Source: Dorea phocaeensis (lineage in GTDB: Bacteria > Bacillota > Clostridia > Lachnospirales > Lachnospiraceae). Taken from it: a DNA stretch of 64,000 bases. The position numbers were made by a program, and so were the translations under genes. Location of the stretch: NCBI RefSeq assembly GCF_900240315.1, contig NZ_OEPZ01000003.1, positions 62,001-126,000 on the forward strand. Direction: 5' to 3'. The notes beneath the pieces were generated by a model. That model did not search any database and was not told the DNA's origin. It worked only from the letters and a program-made list of their open reading frames with translations. Positions 18,736 to 28,900 of the stretch are shown here, in pieces (the stretch's first letter is position 1; each line of letters opens with the position of its first letter).

Positions 18736-20292
18736 ATGTTACTCACTGATAAATACGCTGATAAAATTCATGGCATCATTACCTGTTATGACCGCATGAT
18801 CATTCAGGGATATATCCCAAACTGGAGCCATGCGGAAGCAATGACTGCCTATATGAAACTCAACGGTATCCGTATTTTTGATTATCCCACCAGTTTCTCC
18901 CAGCCCCTTACGGAACAGGTCCGTCAGAATGCGGAAAAGATTGATCACGAAAATGGAATGGAAATTGAGTTCATCCGAAAACTCCATGCTTTTCGAAAAG
19001 ATGACCGCATCCAGAACATCATTGCCGAAACCGGAAAAACGGAAGGTCTGATCCATATCTTTTCTGCTATGGAATGCTGTAATACCTACAGGCCCTGGCA
19101 TGATAAAACAACTGGGAAGACCTTCCTGAAGTTTGACCAGAGCAAGTGTCTTCATTACTATTTCTATTTTATCGACAGGGAACTTGGCCTTTGCTATCTT
19201 CGTGTCCCTACATGGCCGCCTTTCCGTCTTCAGTTTTACATGAACGGTCATAACCTGCTCGCCTATAAGCTTGACAAAAAACAGCTTTCTTACCGAATGC
19301 AGGACAACGCGTTCCTTGAAATCTCCGATATTGAAACTGCTCAGAAACTTTCTGACCGTATCAACCCGCAAGGGCTCCATAAAGTTCTCGATGTCTTTGC
19401 CAGACGCTACAGTCCCGTTCCGGAATCTCTCGGGCTGGGTTATACCTGGACGGTTCAGCAGATCGAATGTGCCACGGATATCATGTTCCGTAAGCCGGAA
19501 TACCTGGCACCAATCTATGATGAAATCATCCACACTGCGATATATACTGTGAAGCCTGACAACATCGCCACTTTCCTTGGACAGCGAATCACTTATAACT
19601 GTACCAAAGAGATTGGCACAAACTATAATCAGCGCATCCTCGGAACGAGGATCAAGCACCACATGGGTGATGTGTCCATAAAAATGTATGACAAGTTTGG
19701 CTGTGTACTGCGAATTGAAAGCACCTGCAATGATATCAGTACGTTCCGTGTGGAGCGGGAAGTTCAGCATAGGGATGGAACATCCGATATTCGGAAAGCC
19801 CCTTTAAAAAAGAGTATTTACAGTTTATATCAGTTATTCACAATCCTGAAATCTGCGAATTACAGATATCTTGAATTTATCTCATCCTTTGATGATCACA
19901 GCAGCGGCAGGAAGAAATTGGATGAAGTCAGTCATTCCCGGAGGGAAAAGGAACGAACCTATCGCGGATTCAACTTTTTTGATTCCCGTGATCTGTCTGT
20001 ACTGGAAGCCATCAGCAAAGGGGAATACATGACATTCGGGATACAAGGAAAACAGATCCGCCAGCATCTTCCGAAAATCACTCCGTCTGCCATGACAAGG
20101 ATCTTTAAACGTCTGAAAGTCCATGGACTGATTGAAAAAATCCCAGGATCCTATAAATATTTGATAACGGCTCTTGGAAAAGAGATCATAGCTGCTGGTT
20201 TATCGATAAAAAACCTTATCCTTGTTCCGGCCTTACGTCTTGATTTTCCTGATGCCGAAATTTTGCCATTTTGCGTAGAAAATCATTTATAA
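18736..20292 (+). CDS. Uncharacterised 518-residue transposon-borne protein with C-terminal winged helix
   Basis: The only clear plus-strand gene in the window. The ATG at 18736 lies 7 nt after AAAGGGGG; an extended frame would run back into the IS. Recognisable stretches are YDRMIIQG near the N-terminus, the region with IFSAMECC, WHDKTTGKTFLKFDQSKCLHYYFYFID and LCYLRVPTWPPFRLQFY in the middle, and IKHHMGDVSIKMYDKFG. The last about 90 residues (QHLPKITPSAMTRIFKRLKVHGLIEKI) resemble a MarR-like winged helix. From memory, related proteins are widespread in several phyla and are often labelled MarR-family regulators. Filling a bounded insertion with a target duplication, it is better explained as the mobility protein. 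No DDE, HUH or serine/tyrosine recombinase site is evident. Function inferred only from context. Confidence 0.7.
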   Translation: MLLTDKYADKIHGIITCYDRMIIQGYIPNWSHAEAMTAYMKLNGIRIFDYPTSFSQPLTEQVRQNAEKIDHENGMEIEFIRKLHAFRKDDRIQNIIAETGKTEGLIHIFSAMECCNTYRPWHDKTTGKTFLKFDQSKCLHYYFYFIDRELGLCYLRVPTWPPFRLQFYMNGHNLLAYKLDKKQLSYRMQDNAFLEISDIETAQKLSDRINPQGLHKVLDVFARRYSPVPESLGLGYTWTVQQIECATDIMFRKPEYLAPIYDEIIHTAIYTVKPDNIATFLGQRITYNCTKEIGTNYNQRILGTRIKHHMGDVSIKMYDKFGCVLRIESTCNDISTFRVEREVQHRDGTSDIRKAPLKKSIYSLYQLFTILKSANYRYLEFISSFDDHSSGRKKLDEVSHSRREKERTYRGFNFFDSRDLSVLEAISKGEYMTFGIQGKQIRQHLPKITPSAMTRIFKRLKVHGLIEKIPGSYKYLITALGKEIIAAGLSIKNLILVPALRLDFPDAEILPFCVENHL

Positions 20293-20296
20293 GTGG

Positions 20297-21549
20297 CCTA
20301 ACTGTTCCTCTTCTGTTGGGAACAGGCTTAACTGTAAATAATCTCCTGAATCACCAGTTCCTCTGCCTGTGCTTTGATCTGGTTCATGTGTCTGGTCCAC
20401 GCCATTGTGTCTGCCATCTTGTCCGGTGCCGGATCTTTCTCCAGAAGTTCGTTCATCAGGTTGTCTACTCTCTGTCTTGCCTGACTGTCGATCTCCATCA
20501 GATGACTGTCCAGACGGTTCTGCAGAGTCAGAATGTTGAACCTTGCTACCTTGTGATTTCTCAGATACTCTTTCCTCATCATTCCATACTTCCCGATGGT
20601 TCCTCTCGTCTCTTCCAGGCTGATATCTGGAATCTGATACTCTCCGTTCTGGCTGTAAGTGATCTCTCTCATAGTCTGTTTCCTCCTTATTTTCTTCTCT
20701 ATCTTCTGTTTTATTTGTACTGTTTTCACGCATTAACGTGTTAAATTCATTATAGACTACTTCTTTTTCTTTTGCAACCGTTTTCAGGTCATTTTCCAGA
20801 TTATTCAGCACATATCGTCCAATCTGCATCAGGACTGGTCTGCTGATCTCATTGACTGCACTTCCCAGATGTCCTAATACTATCAGCTGATTAAAGTCCG
20901 TAATATGCCGAAAATCCTCTGCATCCAGATATTCCTGTGCATCCAGTCCACACCGGTTTAGTAATACATACCAGACACTATTGGTCATCAGTTCCCGAAA
21001 TTCGACTTCCTGATTCTGTTCGTCCAGTTCTTCCAGAAATGTCCCTGTTACGTCCAGTCTCAGTTCTTCCAATGCATCTGGAAGCCATTCTTGCATACTC
21101 TCCTTCGCTGCCTGATGCAGACTTTCAGCAAGTCCTCCTTCTGTATCTTCCAGTGATAACTGCTCCTGCAGATAATCTGCCACCAGCTGTTCTCCTTCCA
21201 CCGGAAGATTCCATAACTGAGGATCCTTTCCAAGATTCCGCACTTTATAAGTGTCCTGCACATCAAATACATACCGAAGTTTCGTTTTCGGTCCGGAAGT
21301 ATTGTCAATCAAGGCAATCCCTTTGGATCCCTTTTTGATCCAGCGGTACATCTTCTGATTCCAGATTTCCATGGATGCTACGGCAGTTGCTTCCGGTCGC
21401 TGTGCATAAATTAAAAGCTGTTCTGGAAAAGTGTATTTGTACAGTCTGGATGCAGTGTTTAGGAACCGCATCCATTCCTGCGGACTGGCAGCTACATCTT
21501 TTGCCACCTCTTCCGTCAGCTGTTCCATTGCATATAATTTATTTGCCAT
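20297..21549 (-). pseudogene. Giant methylase/helicase, N-terminal part (ArdC-like start)
   Basis: 417 native codons, then three codons from the insertion (GHL) and a stop at 20287. Residues 1-110 (SPQEWMRFLNTASRLYKYTFPEQLLIYAQRPEATAVASMEIW) resemble the ArdC N-terminal ssDNA-binding domain that opens these giant proteins. Residues 270-400 are a low-complexity, highly charged linker rich in Glu, Arg, Ser, Gln and Gly, followed by QLSLFPTEEEQ, a conserved motif before the next domain. The fragment might be made as a free ArdC-like protein. It is the start of the gene continued at 10892-17321. Confidence 0.85.
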
Positions 21550-21573
21550 GCGCTACTCCTTTTCATAAAATCA

Positions 21574-21594
21574 GGGACTGCTTAGCACAGTCCC
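21574..21594 (-). other. Short intergenic hairpin
   Basis: GGGACTG and CAGTCCC form a 7-bp stem between the DUF5688 gene and the giant gene on the minus strand. There is no T-run, so it is more likely a processing or pausing hairpin than a terminator. Confidence 0.4.
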
Positions 21595-21617
21595 CTTAAA
21601 ATCATCGTTGTTACTCT

Positions 21618-22706
21618 TTATAATGCTGTGGCAAGCTCTTTTGACTTATTCTTTGGCACTTTGTCTCCCTCTTTTGCCTTGATTTCTGCCTTAGCTTTCT
21701 CCAGTCTTCCATGGATTCCACCTTTTACTTCCGCTTTTTCGGCTGCTTTTTCTTTCTCCAAACGAGCTTCCCTACGCTCAGCATTTTCCATAACTGCCGT
21801 TTTCCCATCACAAAACTGAACTTTATCGGAAAGCTGCTCCTGTCTCTCCACCTTTGTCTCATTGACTTCCTGTACCATCGCATTTAATTCCGGAACCTGA
21901 AAAATGCCGTTATCAGGAAGAATCAGCACTTCATGAATGGAAGATGGGATGACAAAGTAATCACTTCCCAGGCATTCCCCAATCTGTTTACGAATATCTT
22001 CCTGCAGTAACAGGGAAGCTCCATTCATCTTAGCTTTGTTTGTCAGACAGAACATTGGGTTTTCCATGGCTTCCATATCCATTTTTTCATTCAGCAGGTT
22101 TTCTGGTTCTTCACCAAAAATCATAGATTTGATAATCTCATTCATATCCATAAGTGTGACACCACGTTTTCGGTCTGCCACCATCGCATCCGCTAGAATC
22201 TGTTCGGCAGATACTCCCCACTCGTTCATCAGAGAAACAGTTACCGGAATACTGCTGATCCCTTCTCCATTTTCCTCCAGATTTACTGCATAATAAGCTG
22301 CAAAATCTCCGTGTTCTGTGACTACTTTATCTGCAAGAAGATCGGTATTCCATTCCTTATCACAAATTCTCATCTGTAATTTGTCCTTCATCTTTTCATA
22401 ATCCAGAATATCTGGAACTCCCATATCAAAAAATTCTGCTTTTCCCTGTGCCTCAATACGCATATCAGCCACATCGCTAACACAAGAGTCTACATCTTTT
22501 CCATGGATATATTCCTGGTAGAGGGAATCCAGATAGACTGTCGGTACGATTCTCTGATCTCCGTTTGGAATCGTAATACCTGTCAGCTTCAAACCGTTGT
22601 TTTTTTCTACTTCCTGCAGTTTAATTTCTGCGTCCTTATAAGACTCTGGCAGATACTCCTTTACATTGTCTTTGACATATTCATAAAATTCTTTTCTGTT
22701 CATCAT
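21618..22706 (-). CDS. DUF5688 family protein
   Basis: 362 residues, soluble. The opening (MNRKEFYEYVKDNVKEYLPES), the centre (HGDFAAYYAVNLEENGEG...SLMNEWGVSAEQILADAMVAD) and the IPSSIHEVLILPD section match what I know of DUF5688, a family found in clostridial conjugative elements and host genomes with no known activity. The last 70 residues are Lys/Glu/Ala rich and contain GGIHGRLEKAKAEIKAK, the same short IHxRL tail motif seen in other proteins of this element. ATG at 22706 or 22703, about 9 nt after AAAGGGG. It precedes the giant helicase gene. Confidence 0.75.
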   Translation of the reverse strand: MMNRKEFYEYVKDNVKEYLPESYKDAEIKLQEVEKNNGLKLTGITIPNGDQRIVPTVYLDSLYQEYIHGKDVDSCVSDVADMRIEAQGKAEFFDMGVPDILDYEKMKDKLQMRICDKEWNTDLLADKVVTEHGDFAAYYAVNLEENGEGISSIPVTVSLMNEWGVSAEQILADAMVADRKRGVTLMDMNEIIKSMIFGEEPENLLNEKMDMEAMENPMFCLTNKAKMNGASLLLQEDIRKQIGECLGSDYFVIPSSIHEVLILPDNGIFQVPELNAMVQEVNETKVERQEQLSDKVQFCDGKTAVMENAERREARLEKEKAAEKAEVKGGIHGRLEKAKAEIKAKEGDKVPKNKSKELATAL

Positions 22707-22712
22707 ACGCTT

Positions 22713-22853
22713 TTACCCCTTTCTGATCATGTGATGGTTCACTCTTTTTCTGCTGACCATCTGCTCGGCTTTCTTCTGATAAGCCATCATTCTCTTTAAA
22801 GTTTTCTCCTGGTTCTTTTTTGCTTCCTGTCTTTTTACCATTGTTTTCATCAT
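22713..22853 (-). CDS. Small basic protein, 46 residues, unknown function
   Basis: ATG at 22853, 10 nt after AAAGGAA, stop at 22713 just before the DUF5688 ribosome binding site. The protein begins MMKTMVKRQEAKKNQEK and is rich in Lys, Arg, Gln and Met, probably one long charged helix. Its position in the operon and good ribosome binding site support a real gene; the family is not recognised. Confidence 0.55.
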   Translation of the reverse strand: MMKTMVKRQEAKKNQEKTLKRMMAYQKKAEQMVSRKRVNHHMIRKG

Positions 22854-22887
22854 AGTTTTCTGTTCCTTTCTTTCATTAGTTGTATTG

Positions 22888-22915
22888 AAAAGGGAGCCCT
22901 GATTCAGGGCCCCCC
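22888..22915 (-). terminator. Hairpin after the adhesin gene
   Basis: GGGGGCCCT and AGGGCTCCC form a 9-bp stem (one mismatch) followed by TTTTC on the minus strand, 24 nt after the adhesin stop codon. It looks like a weak intrinsic terminator separating adhesin from downstream genes. Confidence 0.55.
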
Positions 22916-22938
22916 TTTACTACAAATTAATTACTTTA

Positions 22939-25900
22939 CTATTTTCTGTTTTTCTTTTTTCTGATATAAAGTCCTGCCATACCTCCTGTGGAGATTACCA
23001 GAAGAAGAATCGGCAGCCAAATATTCGTGCTGTCACCTGTTTTCGGTGCATTTGATACCTTTGTCTCTTCATGGGACTGTGGTGTATCCAGTGTTTTCGG
23101 TGTTTCTGGAACTTCCGGTTTCTCATTTGTCAGATTAAAGGTAACTTCTACAACCGGTGTACTGTCATCTGCATAGGCAAATGTCACTTCATGCTTGGTC
23201 TGATCCAGTGTGTATCCGTCCAGTGTCTTTGTTTCCACCAGATAATACTTGATAGCGGTATCATATTTGCCGTTCTTAAATGTGGCAATCTCATACAGCT
23301 TACTTTCTGCATGACCGGCAGCATCTGTCTTTAAGGTTTCCAGAACTTTTCCTTTGCTGTCACGAAGTTCAAATTCTACCCCTTTCAGCGGTTCTCCTGA
23401 TGATTTATCTGTCTTATTGAGAATCACTTTTCCCTTGGCAGTGTCATCTTTCATAGCTACTTTCTGGATCTCTCCAGTATCCTTTACTTCAAAACTAACA
23501 TCCGATGTCAGAATATATCCTTTCGGTGCCTGCTCTTCACGTAAGGTATATTTACCGATTGGAAGTTTTTCGATATAGTGTGCTTCCTCTGTGGAAGTCC
23601 AGCTCTCTACTACCTGATCATCCTTATCGAGAATCGTCAGTTTCGCACCTGGAATCTCAGTTTCTCCTGTGATATCAGTCTTACTGATCTCTACTTTTGT
23701 CACATCATCTTTCATCTCATGCTTCTGAACCTCTGCTGTATTCTCTACTGTGAAAGTAATACTTTCTGCAGTGACATATCCATCTGCCGGTTTTGTCTCT
23801 GTCATGGTGTATTTCTTACCAACAACCAGTTCTTTGATCACATGGGATTCTTCCGTAGAAGTCCATTCATCTACTGTATTGCCATCTGAATCCGTTACTT
23901 TCAGGTGTGCACCTGGAAGTTCTTTACCTGTTGTCAGGTCTGTTTTGGACAGCTCCACTGTGGTTGGCTGATTTTCAAAAGTAAAGTCGTAGCTTACTTC
24001 TGCCTGGTCTTCTCCGGCATATTCAAAGGTAAATTCCTGTACTTCTTCTGTTGTAACAAATCCGTCCGGCGCAAAGATTTCTTTCACATAGTATTTTCCG
24101 TCTACCGGAAGATCTGCCGTAAAAATAATCTGTCCTTTTTCATCCGTTACCCGCTGCTCGATCAGACTGTCTTTCTCAAGAAGTACCTCGCCCTTTGCAT
24201 TTTTGATATCTTCACTGGTATAAAGACCGAAGACACCACCTGCAAGAACACGGTCTGTATCTTTTTCTTTCTTCAGAACCGTAACCTTTACTTTCTGACG
24301 GGCATTCTGCCATTTCTCATCATAAGTGATGACTGGTGTGTCCTGATCACGGTAGGAAAGGTCAACATATCTCGGCTCTTTGTCCAGCACATAACCATGG
24401 GCTGTTTTCACTTCCTTCACATAGTATTTTCCAGCCGGGAGATCTCCCATCTGTGCAATACCATTGGAATCTGTGGTAATGGTTCCCACTTTTTCATCTG
24501 CTTTGAAATAATCTTCACTGACACCATCTGCCGCTTTGATATCTTCCGCAGCAAATACATCGAACGTCACATCTGAAAGGCTTCCGGTTACATACTCAAA
24601 GAGATGCTCCACGGTACCTTTTACATGATCCAGAAGTGTTATCTTATCCAGAAATTCTCCATTTTTGTTGATGATCAGAAGTCCTGTTGGAACTTCATCT
24701 TTCATCTCTACTTTCTGAATCTCGGCTCTATCTTCCAGCGTGAACTTCACATCCGTTGCTTTCAGATATCCATACGGTGCCATTTCCTCACGAAGAGTGT
24801 ATTCCTCTCCAACTGTCAGTCGTTTGATCACATGTGGCTGATCTTTTACAGAAGTCCACTGATCCACAACATTTCCTTCTTTATCAAGAACAGTGAGTTT
24901 TGCTCCATCCAGTTCCACACCTGTTGTTACATCAGATTTTGTAATTTCTACTGTTGTCGGCTGGTTCTTTTTCACTGTTTTCAGTTTTACTGTCTTCACA
25001 TCCTGTCCCTGGTAAGAAGCATCCAGATTCAGAACTTCATCAGAGGATACAAATCCCGCCGGTGCTTTTAACTCTTTCACATAATACTGTCCAAGTGGCA
25101 GATCCAGCGTACATGTTGCAAGACCATCGTTATCAGAAGTCATTTCCTGTAAGAGTGTGTCTGCTTTCACGATCACTTTTCCATCTGCCTTAATATCCGC
25201 TTTGTTATAGATACCAAAGACAGCTCCTGCTACGGTTGCACCATTTTCTGCATCCTGTTTTTCTACCTGGATTACAACTTTCTGGCGGTCATCGCCAACA
25301 GTCACTTCCTGTTCGATTACAGGTGTATCCTGATCTGCATAGACAAATGCGACATCCGATCTGTCATGGTTCAGGACAAATCCTTCCGGTGCAGTCTTTT
25401 CTACTACATAGTAAGAACCAAGCGGCAGATTATCAGCAACTGCTTTTCCGTCTTCCCCGGTCGTTACCGTTGTTACCAGTGCATCTTTTGCATAGATCAG
25501 CTGTCTGTTTCCGTTTTCATCTTTCTGATAATCCGGTGTATAGATATTTTCAGCTGCATAGACATGAAATGATGCACCCTTCAGGTATCTTTCTTCATAA
25601 ACAAAGTCCTTTTTAAATCCGGTCAGCATCTCACCTTTTTTATAGATCGTCAGCTTTCCTTTTACCGGATGGTTCTCGTAGTCTACCGTAATAATGGCAT
25701 CTCCGCTCTCAGAATCCATCTGGTATGCTGTATTTGCATCCACCGCAATCTCTACATAGTTCTTATTGATTGTGTACCCTTCCGGTGCGTTGACTTCCTC
25801 AATCCGGTAATGTCCGATCTTCAGATTCTTCGGCATGATCAGATATCCCTGGCTGTCCGTAAAATAGGACTTGTGAGTAGTTGTCACTGGGTAAGTTGTT

Positions 25901-28900
25901 ACCTGCTCCACATACTTCTTGTTGTCCAGGTCATATACCTTAAATTCTGTTCCGGCAATCAATACAGATTTCTTTGTTTCATCGTCTTTTTTCACGATTT
26001 TCAGTTTTGCCTTAAACTCTTCATCCAGAAGCACTCGCCAGATCTGTGGCTCGTTTGGATGATGTTCTGTGATATTCACTTCAAAATCATCGACTGGCTT
26101 GTAATTGTGCGGTGTTGTAGTTTCACGCACGATATAGCTTCCAAATGGTAATGGAATACTGCAGGCATACCCTTTTTCATCTGTGAAAATCTCAGTTGCT
26201 CCATTTTCTCCACTCACTACTGGTTTGGCAGAATCAAAATCATAGCTTCCATCTGCTTTCTTTGTAAGGGAAGATTTCAGATAAACTGTAAATCCAGCTC
26301 CGGATAACAGATCTGCATCGGTCTTTCCATTGTTGGCTGCTTTGATGATCTGAAATGGCTGTTTGATGACCTGCTCACTGGAAGTGCACTCTCTTTTCAC
26401 TTCTGCTGTCATATCTCCTTCATAACTGCACGTAAGATCATGCTCTTCTGTATCTGCCAGGTATCCGGTCGGCGGTGTGATCTCTTTGATATAATATTTG
26501 CCAAGATATAAGCCATTTACAGAAGCCTGTCCTTTGTCATCGGTTGTAAGAGAAGCTACCTGTTCTCCTGCTTTATAAATAGTTCCAGTTGCTCCATCCG
26601 GATGCACGATATCTTCACGGGCATACAGACCATAAACTGCACCTTTCAGTGTGGCATCTCCCTGTGGTACTGCTTTTCCTGTCTCTTTATCAACTTTGAA
26701 TAAATTGATCTTTGCTGTCACACGGTCATTGCTGAAGGTATGGGCAAATGATACGGTTGCTTCTTTATCATTGGTATAAGAAAACTTAAACGTATACACA
26801 TCTTCTGTATTTCTTACATAGCCTTCCGGCGCCTGATCTTCTTTTACAGAATAGGAATATCCAATCGGAAGATCTGCTGTGAATTTTGCAGTTCCATCTG
26901 CTCCAGTAGTTGCTTTCTCAATCAATGTTCCTTTTTTCACAACAACGGTTCCGTCTGCATTTCTAATATCATCGGATGCATATAGAGCAAAAATACCGCC
27001 ATTCAGTGGTTTCTTGGTATCTTTATCCTGTTTTACTACGGAAACATCTGCTTTCTGTCTCTCGTTGTTAAAAGTCACATCTGCAAATACAACTTCTTTA
27101 TTCTGTCCGGCATAGGTCAGAGTCACTGGCTTTTCTTCGCTGCCGTTATAGAAATTGTCCGGTGCTTTTGCTTCTTTCACCACATAGCATCCAAGATGCA
27201 GGTTCTTCAGTGTAACAGAACCATTCTCACCTGTTGTCAGATTTTCTTTTACAAGGTCCCCTTTGCTGTACACTTTTGTGCCATAAGCAGTTACGATATC
27301 TGCTCCGGCATACACGTTATATACTGCATTTTTCTGTCTGCGGTTTTCATACTGGAATACCGTTCCATTCTCACTGACATCTGCTCCGGTAAGCACCTGT
27401 CCTTCTTTGTAAATGGTAAGCTCTGCCAGCTGTTCCTTATTTTCCACGGTTACAGCTGAGGTCTTACTTGCTACCAGTTTTACATTTGTTGCCGTTGCAT
27501 TTACCACATATCCCTGTGGTGCTATGATCTCTTTCAGATAAACAGTATCCTGTGTCTTGATGATCGTAACAGAAGATTTTCCATTCTTATCTGTTGCCGG
27601 CATCTGAGTGATCAGTTTTGTGCAAGACTCATCGCTGTATATACCGAATACTGCACCCGCAAGATTAACATCCGCCGTGTCGTCTTTCTTTACGATTTCA
27701 ATCGTAGCCTGTTCAATCCAGGACACCTTTAAGCTTACATATTTTTCATCAGCGACACCTTCTCCAAACACAAATGCCAGATCCTGAACACTTGCATTCG
27801 TAGTCAGTTTATATGCTGAATAATCTTTTGTAATACTTCCCTTCATTTTTGCAGAAAAAGTAGCGCTTACATCTTTTGTCTGTGTCAGAGGCGCTGAAAG
27901 ATAAAACGTGGTTCCTCCTCCAATTGTTACGCTTGCACCTGCCGCACTTACGGTTCCAGTAGATACATTATGGAGCTTTACTCCTTTTGGTAAGTCCATT
28001 GTGATTTTCTGCTGGGAAGATGCGTTGAACTGAATGTTCTCCGTTCTCTGAACATTTCCATCTACATAAGCTTTTACATTCGGCTTTGAAAATGACATCG
28101 CTACATCTGGTATTTCCGGCTTATTCACACAATAATTATAGAGTTCTTTTGCCAAAGCCTCTCCTGTAGCATTTGTTCCGTAAAAGGCATCACTACTTCC
28201 GTTGGCATATGATGCAGCCATATGAATAATGATGAATCTTTTTCCTTCTGAAAAATCCGTGTATTTATTTGCAAAAAAGCTTTCACTTCCTGCGGCATCT
28301 GTACCGTAATAGCACACTTTTGCTAACGCCTGATTGTCTCCAATCTTTGTAATTGTATAATTTCCAGATCCAGGTCCTGGCTTTGCTGGCTGTACACAAT
28401 ACGCAATTGCTCTGACGCTTCCGTAGCTGATATAGTACGGCTCTGTCAGGTAGGTTCCAAGATTATAATCTGCATATCTATACAGTGGTCCTTTTTCAAT
28501 TGTTACCTGCTGTGTACTTCTTGCTGAATAAGCTGAAACTGCTTCAAATGTTGCAATCTCTCCTTCTTCCATAGAATCAAGATCCACACCTTCGTCTCCT
28601 GCCTGTTCCAAAACATCATGAAGCTCTAACCCTGATTCTTCATCATAGGTATCCTGGTTCTGTGCCTGCTCTACCAAATCATCAAATTCATCAGCGTCAA
28701 TATCGGTAACCTCCGAGTCTGCTTCGGAATCCTCCGCTTCCTCTGTCTGCTGTTCACTTACAGCTTTTTCGGATTCGGTCACTGCTTCACTCCCTGCCAC
28801 CTCTGTCTGAGCTTCTGTTGCTTTCTCACGCACAATCAGTTTTCGGCTGATCTGGTACTTCGGATGCTCCTGATTTACCGGTTCCACATAATAGACCGCT

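Larger units (their letters stand above)
17328..20296 (+). mobile_element. Single-gene insertion element of unrecognised type, itself carrying an IS
   Basis: The copies of CCTAAC at 17322-17327 and 20297-20302 bracket a 2,969-bp insertion in the giant helicase gene, and clean removal restores its frame. Without the nested IS and its duplicated 8 bp the element would be about 1,630 bp, of which 1,557 bp is one 518-codon gene ending 4 bp from the right end. Both ends contain ATTTTCTAC in inverted orientation (27 and 14 bp inside). No known transposase motif was recognised. The compactness, the target duplication and the inverted end motif make it look like an insertion sequence. Confidence 0.75.

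Noticed and set aside
18739-19770. 343-codon minus-strand frame opposite the 518-residue gene
   Set aside because: Antisense shadow: no family features and no ribosome binding site, while the plus frame has both a good site and conserved blocks.
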